Assembly: GCA_027451105.1 (NCBI GenBank)
Contig: DAIDKB010000024.1
Coordinates: 1-64,000, forward strand
Reading direction: 5' to 3'
From: a bacterium
Lineage (GTDB): Bacteria; Patescibacteriota; Saccharimonadia; Saccharimonadales; Saccharimonadaceae
DNA length: 64,000 nt
Shown here: piece by piece, positions 9,221 to 18,031 of the stretch
Position numbering within the stretch: position 1 is the stretch's first letter
Layout of the letters: each line of letters opens with the position of its first letter
Notes under the pieces: model-generated
Seen by the model: only the letters and a program-made list of their open reading frames with translations
Databases searched by the model: none
What the model was told of the DNA's origin: nothing
Position numbers and translations under genes: made by a program

Positions 9221-9759
9221 GATTTTAGCTTACTTAAATAATATTGTAATTCCATAATACTACCACGGATATCGCCGAGTGCGCGATGGTCTTGCGGCTT
9301 GGCAAATTTCTTCTTAAATTTACCTTCAAAAACGACCTTCCAAGCACTGACATCAAGCATGCGGTAATGGAGCTTCGCCTCAACACGTGGCCACTGGGCA
9401 CTGATAAACCGGCGGTCCATATGAATCGAGTTGCCGGCCAGCAGTACCGGCTGGTCTTTGTCGAAGTTTTTATTGATAAAAGACACTAATTTAGTTTCGG
9501 CCGCCTTTTGACTGACCTTACTCTGACGCGACCGTTCTGTTAGCCCACTCGAACCATGCTGAGCAATACACCATGGATTCATATTGGCTAAAATATCGTC
9601 CGATTGATGAATAACTGTTTCAAAACTAGCAATTTCATTAAAATCCCAATCGGTCGCAATCGCCGCTACTTCCAAAATTACGTCTTTATCAGCATCAAGC
9701 CCGGTCATTTCCAAATCAACCCACAAAATATGGTCGCTTGGCTTTATTTTTGTTGCCAT
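9217..9759 (-). CDS. orn: Oligoribonuclease (DEDDh 3'-5' exonuclease)
   Basis: 180 aa. Degrades 2-5 nt RNA fragments, and also pGpG in bacteria that use c-di-GMP. Motif ExoI is WVDLEMTGLD, ExoII lies around GNSIHMDRRF and ExoIII is DHRALGDIRGS with the catalytic His and Asp. All DEDDh residues are present. The ATG overlaps the mscL stop by one base. A GGDEF-domain gene occurs elsewhere in the window, which makes a pGpG role possible but not shown. Confidence 0.95.
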   Translation of the reverse strand: MATKIKPSDHILWVDLEMTGLDADKDVILEVAAIATDWDFNEIASFETVIHQSDDILANMNPWCIAQHGSSGLTERSRQSKVSQKAAETKLVSFINKNFDKDQPVLLAGNSIHMDRRFISAQWPRVEAKLHYRMLDVSAWKVVFEGKFKKKFAKPQDHRALGDIRGSIMELQYYLSKLKS

Positions 9760-10229
9760 TACTTATCTTCTTTCTTTTTATCAATACGGTCCAATTTAGT
9801 AGCGCGTACCAACCAATAAATCACTAGCGCCGTCACAAACAAAGTTATAATCGACGATAGCACTGCTCCCCAGCTAAAGATTAGGCCGCCCCGACTAGCC
9901 TTGCCCGGTGCCACAACTACCCATTTTAACTGCGCCAAATCAAGGCCGCCGATTAAAAAGCCCACAATTGGATTGATAATGCCATCGACAATCTGCTTAA
10001 CCGATGCACCGGCCGCCGTGCCTAGCGCCAAGCCAACCGCCAAGCCAATCACGCCTTGTTCGCGAATAAAATCAACAAATGCCGCAAAGTGCGACTTACC
10101 GACATTAGCAATGCCGGATCCAACTGTCTTAGCCGATGCCAGCTCCTTGACTAGTAATGCCTTTTCGGCCCGGGTTAGCTTCTGAACAGCCGTATCACCC
10201 TTCTTGGTATTTTTCTTCGTTTCGGTCAT
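9759..10229 (-). CDS. mscL: Large-conductance mechanosensitive channel-like protein
   Basis: 156 aa. Two membrane helices in the MscL layout: FIREQGVIGLAVGLALG for the amphipathic entry and TM1, then a loop with IINPIVGFLIGG, and TM2 (SSIITLFVTALVIYWLV). It would release solutes on hypo-osmotic shock. The N-terminus carries an extra Lys/Thr-rich tail of about 50 residues compared with E. coli. I used the ATG at 10229 because AGGAA precedes it and it does not run into argS, unlike the longer frame starting at 10274. Confidence 0.85.
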   Translation of the reverse strand: MTETKKNTKKGDTAVQKLTRAEKALLVKELASAKTVGSGIANVGKSHFAAFVDFIREQGVIGLAVGLALGTAAGASVKQIVDGIINPIVGFLIGGLDLAQLKWVVVAPGKASRGGLIFSWGAVLSSIITLFVTALVIYWLVRATKLDRIDKKKEDK

Positions 10230-10245
10230 AATTAATTCCTTTAGT

Positions 10246-11925
10246 CTACATCCTGGTTGGCACTTCAATGCCAAGTAACTCTAATCCCCGTGTTAACACA
10301 AAACTGACTTTCTTTAAAAGTTCGATTCTTGCCCATTTTTCAGCCGGTTCTGATTCATTGATACGCGTCGTCTCGTAATAACGGTTCAAATCACGCGCCA
10401 AATCGTATAGATAAGCAGCTACTTTGTGCGGTTCAAGGTCGCGGGCTGCCAGGCTAACAACTGCCGGAAAATCCAACAGACGGACGATAATTGGCTTCTC
10501 GGCTTCGTAATCATAACCACCCGCCTCGCCGGTCACATCGACATTATCTTGTAAAATTTTATTGACCCTCACAGCGGCATATTGAATGTATGGACCGCTA
10601 AAACCGCTCAAAGCAAAAATTGAGTCCCAGTCGAACAAAATATTAGTCCGACGGTCGGCTGCAAAGTCGCTAAACTTAATGGCACCAAGGGCGATTTTTT
10701 TAATATCGTCATCACTCACGTCGCGATCGGCCGTTAACTGCTTAGCGCGGGCCTCGGCTTGATCAAGCAGTTCCTCCATCAACACAACACCCTTACGACT
10801 ACTCATTTTTTCGCGTGTGCCGTCGTCATTTTTCTGGTCAATTGTGCCAAACCACAAGTGATACAGTTCGGTCTGAATACCAAGTTTTTTCGCCATGGCA
10901 AATAGCTGCGTGAAATAAAATAGTTGTTCGGCACCGACGCAGTAAATTACTTTATCAGGATGCCAGTTAGCTTCGCGATACAAAATTGTCGCCAGGTCAG
11001 TCGTAGCATACAGTGCCGCACCGTTACTTTTTTGCACCAATAGCGGCACGTCAAAGCCATAATCATCAAGCGGCACGATAATCGAATTGTCATCATTTTG
11101 AACGGCAACTTTACTATCCAGTAGCTTTTGAACCGCCTCTTTGCCGCGTGGCGCAAAGAAAGCCTCACCCATTTCGTAGTCGGTCGATATTTTAAGTCGC
11201 CCCATGACGTTATGAATGTGCTCGAGCGAAATTTTATTAAAGCGCTCGCTGTAATCTTTGGCTGCCTGGTCACCATTTTCTAGCTTGATGAGCCAGGACT
11301 GGACTTCATCAGCCAGCTCAGTTTCGCCGCGTTCTTTTTCTTCTTTTAGAGCTTTTTTTGTCTGAATATAGACACGGCCAAGTTCGTAAACGCCATCACG
11401 CTCCAGCGCCGCTTCGCTACTAAAGCGCAAAAAACCTGTTACCCAAATACCAAATGGTGCGCCGTAGTCGCCCAAGTGATTATCGGTAATCACCCGCCAG
11501 CCAGTGGCTTCGAGTAGTTTTTTAACGGCCCAACCTTGATTGCCCGGACGCAAGTGACCGACGCTATAAGGCTTGGCCATATTTGGGCTTGGATACTCGA
11601 CAACCGCGGTTTTGCCAGCGCCGTCTTGACTATCGCCAAACTGATCGTTCCAATGAGCTTCCAGATTATCATTCAAGCTTTTAGCCGCCAGACGCAGGTT
11701 AATAAAACCCGGACCAGCAATTTCCACGCTGCTGAATTCGCCTGTTGCCATTAAGGCCGCTTGCAGCTGCTGAGCAATATCACGCGGGTTTTGGCCCAGG
11801 CGACCAGCTAGCTGCATAGCAATGTTGGTTGCATAATCACCAAATGCCGCATCGGGCCGAGTTAACTTAACCTCAGTTGCGACGCTAAATAAATGCTGGA
11901 CTATTTGGGCGATTTTTTCATTCAT
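10246..11925 (-). CDS. argS: Arginyl-tRNA synthetase
   Basis: 559 aa class I synthetase. An N-terminal Add1-type tRNA D-loop-binding domain (DAAFGDYATNIAMQLAG) precedes the Rossmann core with its HIGH-like motif (VGHLRPGNQG) and the KMSSRKGV loop. The C-terminal anticodon-binding domain includes the FSGPYIQYAAVR segment. Charges tRNA-Arg, including the tRNA-Arg(GCG) at 56960-57036. A TATAAT box (11934-11939) lies 8 nt before the ATG, so a leaderless mRNA is likely. An inverted repeat, TAACAC-N8-GTGTTA, lies just upstream of it. Confidence 0.96.
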   Translation of the reverse strand: MNEKIAQIVQHLFSVATEVKLTRPDAAFGDYATNIAMQLAGRLGQNPRDIAQQLQAALMATGEFSSVEIAGPGFINLRLAAKSLNDNLEAHWNDQFGDSQDGAGKTAVVEYPSPNMAKPYSVGHLRPGNQGWAVKKLLEATGWRVITDNHLGDYGAPFGIWVTGFLRFSSEAALERDGVYELGRVYIQTKKALKEEKERGETELADEVQSWLIKLENGDQAAKDYSERFNKISLEHIHNVMGRLKISTDYEMGEAFFAPRGKEAVQKLLDSKVAVQNDDNSIIVPLDDYGFDVPLLVQKSNGAALYATTDLATILYREANWHPDKVIYCVGAEQLFYFTQLFAMAKKLGIQTELYHLWFGTIDQKNDDGTREKMSSRKGVVLMEELLDQAEARAKQLTADRDVSDDDIKKIALGAIKFSDFAADRRTNILFDWDSIFALSGFSGPYIQYAAVRVNKILQDNVDVTGEAGGYDYEAEKPIIVRLLDFPAVVSLAARDLEPHKVAAYLYDLARDLNRYYETTRINESEPAEKWARIELLKKVSFVLTRGLELLGIEVPTRM

Positions 11926-11997
11926 TGTATTTTATTATAACACTAGTAACGGTGTTAGGATTTTATAACGCGCAACTACTGACCAACCTGCTTATGG

Positions 11998-12027
11998 TTG
12001 ACACGACAAAACGCACCCAGCGATAAT
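11998..12027 (+). promoter_or_regulatory. Sigma-70 promoter of the HTH-pgl-gnd operon
   Basis: TTGACA (11998-12003), an 18-bp spacer and GATAAT (12022-12027). Only 7 nt separate the -10 box from the ATG, which predicts a leaderless transcript. Confidence 0.75.
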
Positions 12028-12034
12028 CTTATGT

Positions 12035-13348
12035 ATGAGCGAACAACTAGCCAATAATGAGCAGCTCGAGCGTCCTGGCAATACAGTTTTCGCTAAAGTC
12101 GATATTCCGATTGATGTTCGCCTGACTTTTACCGATCGTGGCGACCAGCATGGTTTATGGCTCCACGGTAAGGCTATTGGTGACCAGATCGGCACTAGCG
12201 AAAATCAAGTCATACGAATTGCTAATTTTCTGGGCATTCCGCGTGAACAAAATAGCGAGGGGCTATTAGTTTATCCACCATATGCGCAAGCCGTCATTAA
12301 CGAGGAACTGCAGTGGCGCGAATCTTACCACCAACTACCACCACGCATCCGGATGTCGACCATCGTCGAACGTACCGGCCGATCATATGTTTGGACCGCC
12401 AAAACCGTCCAAGAACTCGGCGTTTCGCCAGTCCGTAGTGAACTAGAAAGTGGTCGAGTTATTGAGCTTTACGCTAAGGGTGTACTTAAGGAACTGCGCC
12501 AAATTAACATGGCTGTGCCGATGGACGATGGCTGGTACAACCTTAGGCAGCTAGTAGAATACACCGGTGCCGACCGTGAATGGATTGAGAATCGACTGAC
12601 TAGCGGCGAACGGCGGCGCTCGGCTATAACCGGCAAAATTTATGATTATTATCCGCCCGAATCTCTACAGATAGTCCTTAGGGAAATTGCCGACAAGCCC
12701 CAACCGGGCGGCGAATGGTTAACAGCCTACGCTATTTCCATGCGAGTTGACCGATCCGAAAATTGGATCAGAAACCAACTTGAAGCTCACGCTAGCCTTG
12801 CCGTCATGCGCCTCGACGACAATGCCGTGGCGCGCCCGCACTACTCTCCCCAAATTGTTAGGTTGTTGCAACAAGAATCAGACCGTCGCCATGCCCTACC
12901 CGAAAAAGCCGATTATCTAAGCCTCAAAGAAGTCGCACGAAAACTGGGCCACGCCAGTTTATGGGCAGCGACGCGAATCAACGAATTAGGCATTAGTCCA
13001 GAAGAGCGAATTGATAAAAAAGGCCGGCCAAATTATTACTATAGCCCAACTATCCTATCGGTACTTACGTCATACGAAGCAAGTCGCCAAGCCGACAGCA
13101 CCGACCCCCTACTTGAAAGTTTATTTTGCCTCGGTAGCCTAAAGTCGCAACTACGCGCCAATCAGGCTGTTGCCCGAACTCTTCGATCAATTGACCGACA
13201 AGCTGGACAAGACCAATTACAAATCTTGGCACGCCAAAGAAAACTGATTTACCAAAACATTACCAGGCAACTCAAGCGCCATGAAGTCATAATCAACCAG
13301 GCTGATCAATTACCTAAATTTATTACTGGCGAAAATGATCCTGAGTGA
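12035..13348 (+). CDS. Tandem helix-turn-helix protein (five modules)
   Basis: 437 aa, not matched to a named family. I see five related modules of about 55 residues, roughly at 45-100, 105-155, 160-215, 222-278 and 286-340. Each has an opening helix pair of HTH type (for example LKEVARKLGHASLWAATRI), a basic segment and a closing Tyr-rich (Y)YSPxIxxxL motif, like a MerR/excisionase wHTH unit repeated in tandem. A helical, Gln/Arg-rich tail follows. It is first in an operon with pgl and gnd, so DNA binding and possibly regulation of pentose phosphate genes is inferred. It lies downstream of a consensus promoter and is probably translated leaderless. Confidence 0.7.
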   Translation: MSEQLANNEQLERPGNTVFAKVDIPIDVRLTFTDRGDQHGLWLHGKAIGDQIGTSENQVIRIANFLGIPREQNSEGLLVYPPYAQAVINEELQWRESYHQLPPRIRMSTIVERTGRSYVWTAKTVQELGVSPVRSELESGRVIELYAKGVLKELRQINMAVPMDDGWYNLRQLVEYTGADREWIENRLTSGERRRSAITGKIYDYYPPESLQIVLREIADKPQPGGEWLTAYAISMRVDRSENWIRNQLEAHASLAVMRLDDNAVARPHYSPQIVRLLQQESDRRHALPEKADYLSLKEVARKLGHASLWAATRINELGISPEERIDKKGRPNYYYSPTILSVLTSYEASRQADSTDPLLESLFCLGSLKSQLRANQAVARTLRSIDRQAGQDQLQILARQRKLIYQNITRQLKRHEVIINQADQLPKFITGENDPE

Positions 13349-13383
13349 TTTATTCAGCTAAAATCGCGTATAATTAGGGTTGA

Positions 13384-14064
13384 ATGCTTTATATTTACTC
13401 AGATCAGCCGACCGAACAAGCCGCCCGTGCCATATCAACTAGCATTACGGCGCAGTTGCAACACGGCAAACGTGTCTTGTGGCTCTTATCTGGCGGTTCT
13501 GGCATCGAGATCGCCGTTAAGTCTCAAGCACTTCTGCCAGCCGACCTTGATTTAACTAACCTTTATGTCAGTCTCACCGATGAGCGCTTTGGCGCGCCGA
13601 ACCACATCAACGAAAACTGGCACCAGCTGATAGCCGCCGGCTTCAGCTTGCCGCAAGCTCAACTTTATCGACCATTACAAGGCAAAGATTTTGCCACTAC
13701 CACGGAACTTTTTAATAATTGGCTAGGTGAACAATTTAGCGCCGCCGATTATAAGATTGGCATTTTTGGCATTGGCAGCGATGGCCACACAGCCGGCATT
13801 AAACCAGGGTCCGAACCGGATGACATGCAAGATTACGCCTATGATTTTGAAGGCGACGATTTTCAACGAATCACCATCAGCTCACTGGCTATTAAGCGCC
13901 TAGACGAAGTTGTCGCCCAAGCATCGGGTAATGAAAAATTAGCCGTAATTCGCCAGCTTTTACAGACTGACTCGCCTACCGATGCTCAACCCGCTCAAAT
14001 TCTTAAATCCGTTAAATTATCTAGCTTATATACTGATCAAAAAATAGAGGAGGCTCAACAATGA
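13384..14064 (+). CDS. pgl: 6-phosphogluconolactonase
   Basis: 226 aa of the SugI/DevB (NagB-like) fold. Hydrolyses 6-phosphogluconolactone, the second step of the oxidative pentose phosphate pathway. Diagnostic segments are LLSGGSG near residue 38 for phosphate binding, SLTDERFG, and the GIFGIGSDGHTAGIKPGS loop with the catalytic His. It is slightly shorter than typical pgl. It overlaps gnd by 4 bp (ATGA). zwf lies 2.6 kb downstream on the other strand, so all three oxidative-branch enzymes are in this window. Confidence 0.92.
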   Translation: MLYIYSDQPTEQAARAISTSITAQLQHGKRVLWLLSGGSGIEIAVKSQALLPADLDLTNLYVSLTDERFGAPNHINENWHQLIAAGFSLPQAQLYRPLQGKDFATTTELFNNWLGEQFSAADYKIGIFGIGSDGHTAGIKPGSEPDDMQDYAYDFEGDDFQRITISSLAIKRLDEVVAQASGNEKLAVIRQLLQTDSPTDAQPAQILKSVKLSSLYTDQKIEEAQQ

Positions 14065-14969
14065 AAATAGCAATCACCGGATTAGGTCGCATGGGCGGAC
14101 AAATTGCCCAAAAATTAGCCGAGAATGGCCACGAGGTTATCGCCCACAACCGTAGCCATGAACCAATCGACGAAGCCGCCGCTCACGGCGCAATCGCCGC
14201 CTACAGCCAGCAGGATGTTATCGATAATTTTAATGGCCAACCCGTCGTACTTTGGATTATGCTACCAGCCGAAATTATCGATGCTCAACTGGACAGTTGG
14301 CTAGATATTCTGCCTGCCGGCAGTGTCGTCATCGATGGCGGTAACAGTGATTTTAGGGGTGATGCCAGTCGCGCCGACCGAGCCAGAGCAAAAGGCATCG
14401 TCATGCTGGACATTGGTACAAGTGGCGGCATCTGGGGTATCACTAACGGCTTTTCGATGATGGTTGGTGGCGACGAAACGGCCTACCAAACAGTTAGTCC
14501 GGCTCTCGATACGCTCTCACAGCCCAACGGTGGCCATCGTTATTTTGGTCAAAACGGTAGCGGCCACTACGTCAAGATGGTTCACAACGCGATTGAATAC
14601 GGCATGATGGAGTCACTGGCCGAGGGTTACCGAATGCTTAAAGAAGGACCTTATCACGATATCGACCTAGCGGCGGCTGGTGACGTCTGGCAGCAAAGTA
14701 GCGTCGTCACATCTTGGCTAAATGATCTAACTCGTCAGGCCCTCCATGAAAATCCTGACCTAAATGACATAAGTGGCGTTGTAGCTGAATCTGGCGAAAC
14801 TAGATGGACACTAGAAACTGCTCAAAAATTTAACATCGCCATGCCGGCAATTCAAGCTGCTTTTGATGTTCGTATCGACTCACAAAATGGCACAACTAAT
14901 TTTGCAACTAAGCTACTAGCGGCCATGCGCAATAAATTTGGCGGCCATAATATTAACGGCCAACAATAG
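14061..14969 (+). CDS. gnd: 6-phosphogluconate dehydrogenase, short (YqeC/GntZ-like) form
   Basis: 302 aa, oxidatively decarboxylates 6-phosphogluconate to ribulose 5-phosphate. The N-terminal Rossmann motif is GLGRMGGQIA. The substrate-binding block runs VIDGGNSDFRGD, then DIGTSGGIWG, and the catalytic helix is GHYVKMVHNAIEYGMM with the Lys general base. The length is that of the short dimeric form rather than the 470-aa E. coli type. GGAGG lies 8 nt before the ATG, inside pgl. The cofactor cannot be settled from sequence alone; short forms often prefer NAD. Confidence 0.92.
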   Translation: MKIAITGLGRMGGQIAQKLAENGHEVIAHNRSHEPIDEAAAHGAIAAYSQQDVIDNFNGQPVVLWIMLPAEIIDAQLDSWLDILPAGSVVIDGGNSDFRGDASRADRARAKGIVMLDIGTSGGIWGITNGFSMMVGGDETAYQTVSPALDTLSQPNGGHRYFGQNGSGHYVKMVHNAIEYGMMESLAEGYRMLKEGPYHDIDLAAAGDVWQQSSVVTSWLNDLTRQALHENPDLNDISGVVAESGETRWTLETAQKFNIAMPAIQAAFDVRIDSQNGTTNFATKLLAAMRNKFGGHNINGQQ

Positions 14970-14972
14970 TTA

Positions 14973-16559
14973 TCAGTCTTTGTCTTTTATCGCCTGCATA
15001 AACCCAACGAATAATGGATGGGCTGCAAAGGGACGCGATTTAAATTCAGGATGAGCCTGGGTAGCGACAAAATAGCACGATTTTGGGGCTTCAACAAATT
15101 CGACTAATGTTCCGTCAGGTGAAGTTCCGCTCACAACTAAACCACCTTGTTCAATCTCTTTAATAAATTTCTTGTTAACTTCATAGCGATGCCGATGACG
15201 CTCAACCACGTCGGTGTCGCCATATAATTTCGACACGACCGATCCGGCTTGTAATTTTGCCGGATAATCGCCAAGTCGCAACGTACCACCGGTCGATTCC
15301 TTGCCCGCCTGGCCATCCATCAAATAGATAACATCATCAGTGGCATCAGGCACAAACTCTGTGCTATTGGCCGATTTTAAACCAGCCCGACGCGCCGCCG
15401 CAATCACGGCGACCTGCAGACCAAGACACAAACCCAAATAAGGCTTACTATTTGATAGCGCGTAATCAGCCGCTGCTATCTTTCCCTCAATGCCGCGTGG
15501 GCCAAAACCACCAGGTACCAGTAGCCCGTCGACACTATCAAAATCGACTGGCTGCGCCAACTCGGCATTAATCCATTTGATCTTTAGGCCGACGCCAACT
15601 TGCCAAGCTGCCGCTTTTAACGCCTCAAGAACCGATATGTACGTATCTTCGTTGTCCATATACTTCGCGACTAACCCAACGGTAATATTTTTAGCGTAAG
15701 TAGCAGATTGACTAGCGATAATTTCAGACCATTTTGATAAATCAGCTTCATTTTTATTACCAGTGAAGCGAACGAGCACATCATAGATGCCACTTTTAGC
15801 AATCGTTAGCGGCACGCGATAAACGGTATCAACGTTTGGCAACAAAACAACTGAGTCGCGCGCAACACCGCTGAACTGACTGATTTTATCACCAATTGAC
15901 TCTGGCGCTGGCTCGTCAGTGCGCACACCGACACAATCTGGCACAATACCAAAGCCGCGTAGGTCATTGAGCGCATTTTGAGCCGGCTTGGTCTTAAATT
16001 CTTTACTGGTGCCAATGAATGGAACGTAGACCACATGTACATAAAGACAATTTTCACGACCAACTCGTCCAGCAAACTCACGAATAGCCTCAATAAAGCT
16101 TAGGCCCTCATAGTCGCCAACCGTTCCTCCGACTTCAACTAAATGCACGTCGCTATCGCCAGCTGCAGCCTGAATCGCGTCCTGGATAGCACCAGTTAAA
16201 TGCGGCACCAGTTGAACGGTCTTACCGCCAAACTTGCCAGCCCGTTCATCAGCAATTAGATTAGACAATAATCTCCCGGCCAAGGTAGCGCTTTTTTGAG
16301 TTAATTCGATGCCCAAGAACCGCTCGTAATGGCCAAGGTCCAAATCTGTCTCAGCGCCGTCTTTTGTCACAAAACACTCACCGTGTTCTTTGGGGTTCAA
16401 AAGACCCGCATCGACGTTTAGATACGGGTCACATTTTTGAATCGAAACCGACATGCCCTTGGATTGTAAGATAGCACCGATGCTTGCGGCCGTTATACCC
16501 TTACCCACACCAGAGAGTACACCCCCAGTTACAAATATAAATTTCTGTTTTTTGCCCAT
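14973..16559 (-). CDS. pyrG: CTP synthase
   Basis: 528 aa. Makes CTP from UTP, ATP and glutamine. The N-terminal synthetase domain begins KFIFVTGGVLSGVGKGI (P-loop) and contains the DPYLNVDAG and VGGTVGDYEG segments. The C-terminal class I glutamine amidotransferase domain has the nucleophile elbow PYLGLCLGLQ and the closing AQAHPEF-type segment (ATQAHPEFKSRP). The SD-like GAGGG upstream of the ATG lies inside a five-codon upstream reading frame. Convergent with gnd, 3 bp apart. Confidence 0.97.
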   Translation of the reverse strand: MGKKQKFIFVTGGVLSGVGKGITAASIGAILQSKGMSVSIQKCDPYLNVDAGLLNPKEHGECFVTKDGAETDLDLGHYERFLGIELTQKSATLAGRLLSNLIADERAGKFGGKTVQLVPHLTGAIQDAIQAAAGDSDVHLVEVGGTVGDYEGLSFIEAIREFAGRVGRENCLYVHVVYVPFIGTSKEFKTKPAQNALNDLRGFGIVPDCVGVRTDEPAPESIGDKISQFSGVARDSVVLLPNVDTVYRVPLTIAKSGIYDVLVRFTGNKNEADLSKWSEIIASQSATYAKNITVGLVAKYMDNEDTYISVLEALKAAAWQVGVGLKIKWINAELAQPVDFDSVDGLLVPGGFGPRGIEGKIAAADYALSNSKPYLGLCLGLQVAVIAAARRAGLKSANSTEFVPDATDDVIYLMDGQAGKESTGGTLRLGDYPAKLQAGSVVSKLYGDTDVVERHRHRYEVNKKFIKEIEQGGLVVSGTSPDGTLVEFVEAPKSCYFVATQAHPEFKSRPFAAHPLFVGFMQAIKDKD

Positions 16560-16560
16560 G

Positions 16561-16592
16561 TTAGTTTCCCTCTTCCATGGGGTTTCATTATA
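16561..16592 (-). promoter_or_regulatory. pyrG -10 box and leaderless mini-uORF
   Basis: On the minus strand a TATAAT (16587-16592) is followed after 8 nt by ATG GAA GAG GGA AAC TAA (16578-16561), which ends one base before the pyrG ATG. The pyrG ribosome-binding purines are inside this mini-ORF. Confidence 0.5.
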
Positions 16593-16675
16593 ACACTCAT
16601 TTTCAGCAGACGCTACATGTAGGATGTTGTGCTATTTGCATTACACCATATAGCTGATATCAGAGCTGTTGTAGC

Positions 16676-17974
16676 CTAAATAATATTATCGCCGATAATA
16701 TCTTCTGGTCGCGAGCCTAGTTTATAAATTCGCAAACTATCACCGCTAGTCTGCCATTCACTTTGAACCGGTCGTAATATCTCCCACGAACGTAGCACTT
16801 CCTGGCTACCGGTAAACAGACTTTTACGCGATTTAATGGCATCGACAATCACCTGCTCGTAAGCATCTGGCAAGTCAGCGTCTTCGGGATAGCTAAATTT
16901 CAGCTGTTGACGCTCAAATTCACGGTCGTAACCAGGCTTTTTGACAAAAAACTCCATTTCGACACCTTCATCGGGTTGTATTTTAAATTTGATACAGTTG
17001 CTCTGGGCCTCGTGAGCTTTGCGCAAATGTACCCTAATTTCGGTAGTTTTCTGATCCAAGCCCTTACCAGTCGTCAGGATTAGAGGCACCCCATGCCACT
17101 CTGGAGCCAGCGAGTGCAGCCGCAGCGACACAAAAGTTTCGGTTGTACTGCTTGGATTATCAACCTCCTGGCGATAACTATCGTACTGTCCGCGTATAGC
17201 CAGTTCCGGCTTGGCAATATCAATTTGCTCCAGGGCGGCCAATCGCATATCGGGTAATTTTGACCACTCAAAATCTTCTGGAATCTGCATTAAGGTCAAC
17301 GACAATAGCTGCATCAAGTGACCCTGCACAAGATCCCTCAAGGCACCAGTCTGCTCATAAAAGTGGGCCCGGCCCTCGATACCGATCTTTTCCAGAGCCA
17401 AAACTTCAATCTTTTCAATCACATCACCATTCCAGATGTGCGAAAACAGAGCATTACCACCACGAAAAGCCACGATATTTTGAGCCATCTCTTTTGCTAA
17501 GTAGTGATCAATGCGATAAACCTGATCATCCGAAAAGTAACGATCTGTTCGATTAATTAAGTCGACCGCTGATTCATAGTCCATGCCAAACGGCTTTTCA
17601 TACATAATCTTAACGTTTGACGAATTCAGCCCAACCTGGCCCATCATATCGACAATCTGAGTTGCTGACAGCGGCGGTACTGACAGATACGCAATAACCT
17701 GTTCATCAGCTTCTAGGGCTAGTCGGTCTTTTAACCTGACGTATTCGTCGGCAGCAGATAAGTCCATCGTGAACATACTAAACCGGTCAACAATATCGTC
17801 AACGTTACCCAACGATGACTCTAGCAGTTGCCTGACGTCAGCTTCATGGCGAGAAACACCGATAATCTCGAGATTATCAAAGTCACCCGTACGTAAAATA
17901 CGGCTAATAGCTGGAAGAAGTTTACGATGGCCAAGGTCACCAGTGATGCCAAATATAACTAGTTTTGTTTTCAT
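16676..17974 (-). CDS. zwf: Glucose-6-phosphate dehydrogenase
   Basis: 432 aa, the first enzyme of the oxidative pentose phosphate pathway and an NADPH source. The Rossmann motif is FGITGDLGHRKLLP. The conserved YEKPFG and the active-site RIDHYLAKEMAQN (catalytic His) follow. The C-terminal substrate domain is somewhat shorter than the 490-aa norm. A TATAAT box lies 9 nt before the ATG, and a palindrome (18007-18022) overlaps the position where the -35 box would be. With pgl and gnd it completes the oxidative branch. Confidence 0.95.
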   Translation of the reverse strand: MKTKLVIFGITGDLGHRKLLPAISRILRTGDFDNLEIIGVSRHEADVRQLLESSLGNVDDIVDRFSMFTMDLSAADEYVRLKDRLALEADEQVIAYLSVPPLSATQIVDMMGQVGLNSSNVKIMYEKPFGMDYESAVDLINRTDRYFSDDQVYRIDHYLAKEMAQNIVAFRGGNALFSHIWNGDVIEKIEVLALEKIGIEGRAHFYEQTGALRDLVQGHLMQLLSLTLMQIPEDFEWSKLPDMRLAALEQIDIAKPELAIRGQYDSYRQEVDNPSSTTETFVSLRLHSLAPEWHGVPLILTTGKGLDQKTTEIRVHLRKAHEAQSNCIKFKIQPDEGVEMEFFVKKPGYDREFERQQLKFSYPEDADLPDAYEQVIVDAIKSRKSLFTGSQEVLRSWEILRPVQSEWQTSGDSLRIYKLGSRPEDIIGDNII

Positions 17975-18006
17975 ACTTCATCCATTATACACCGCCGATA
18001 AGAACC

Positions 18007-18022
18007 ATACTATATTTAGTAT
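18007..18022. promoter_or_regulatory. Palindrome at the zwf promoter
   Basis: ATACTA-N4-TAGTAT, 17 bp upstream of the zwf TATAAT box (17984-17989), so it occupies the -35 position. A candidate operator; the binding protein is unknown. Confidence 0.4.
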
Positions 18023-18031
18023 AGCAAACAG

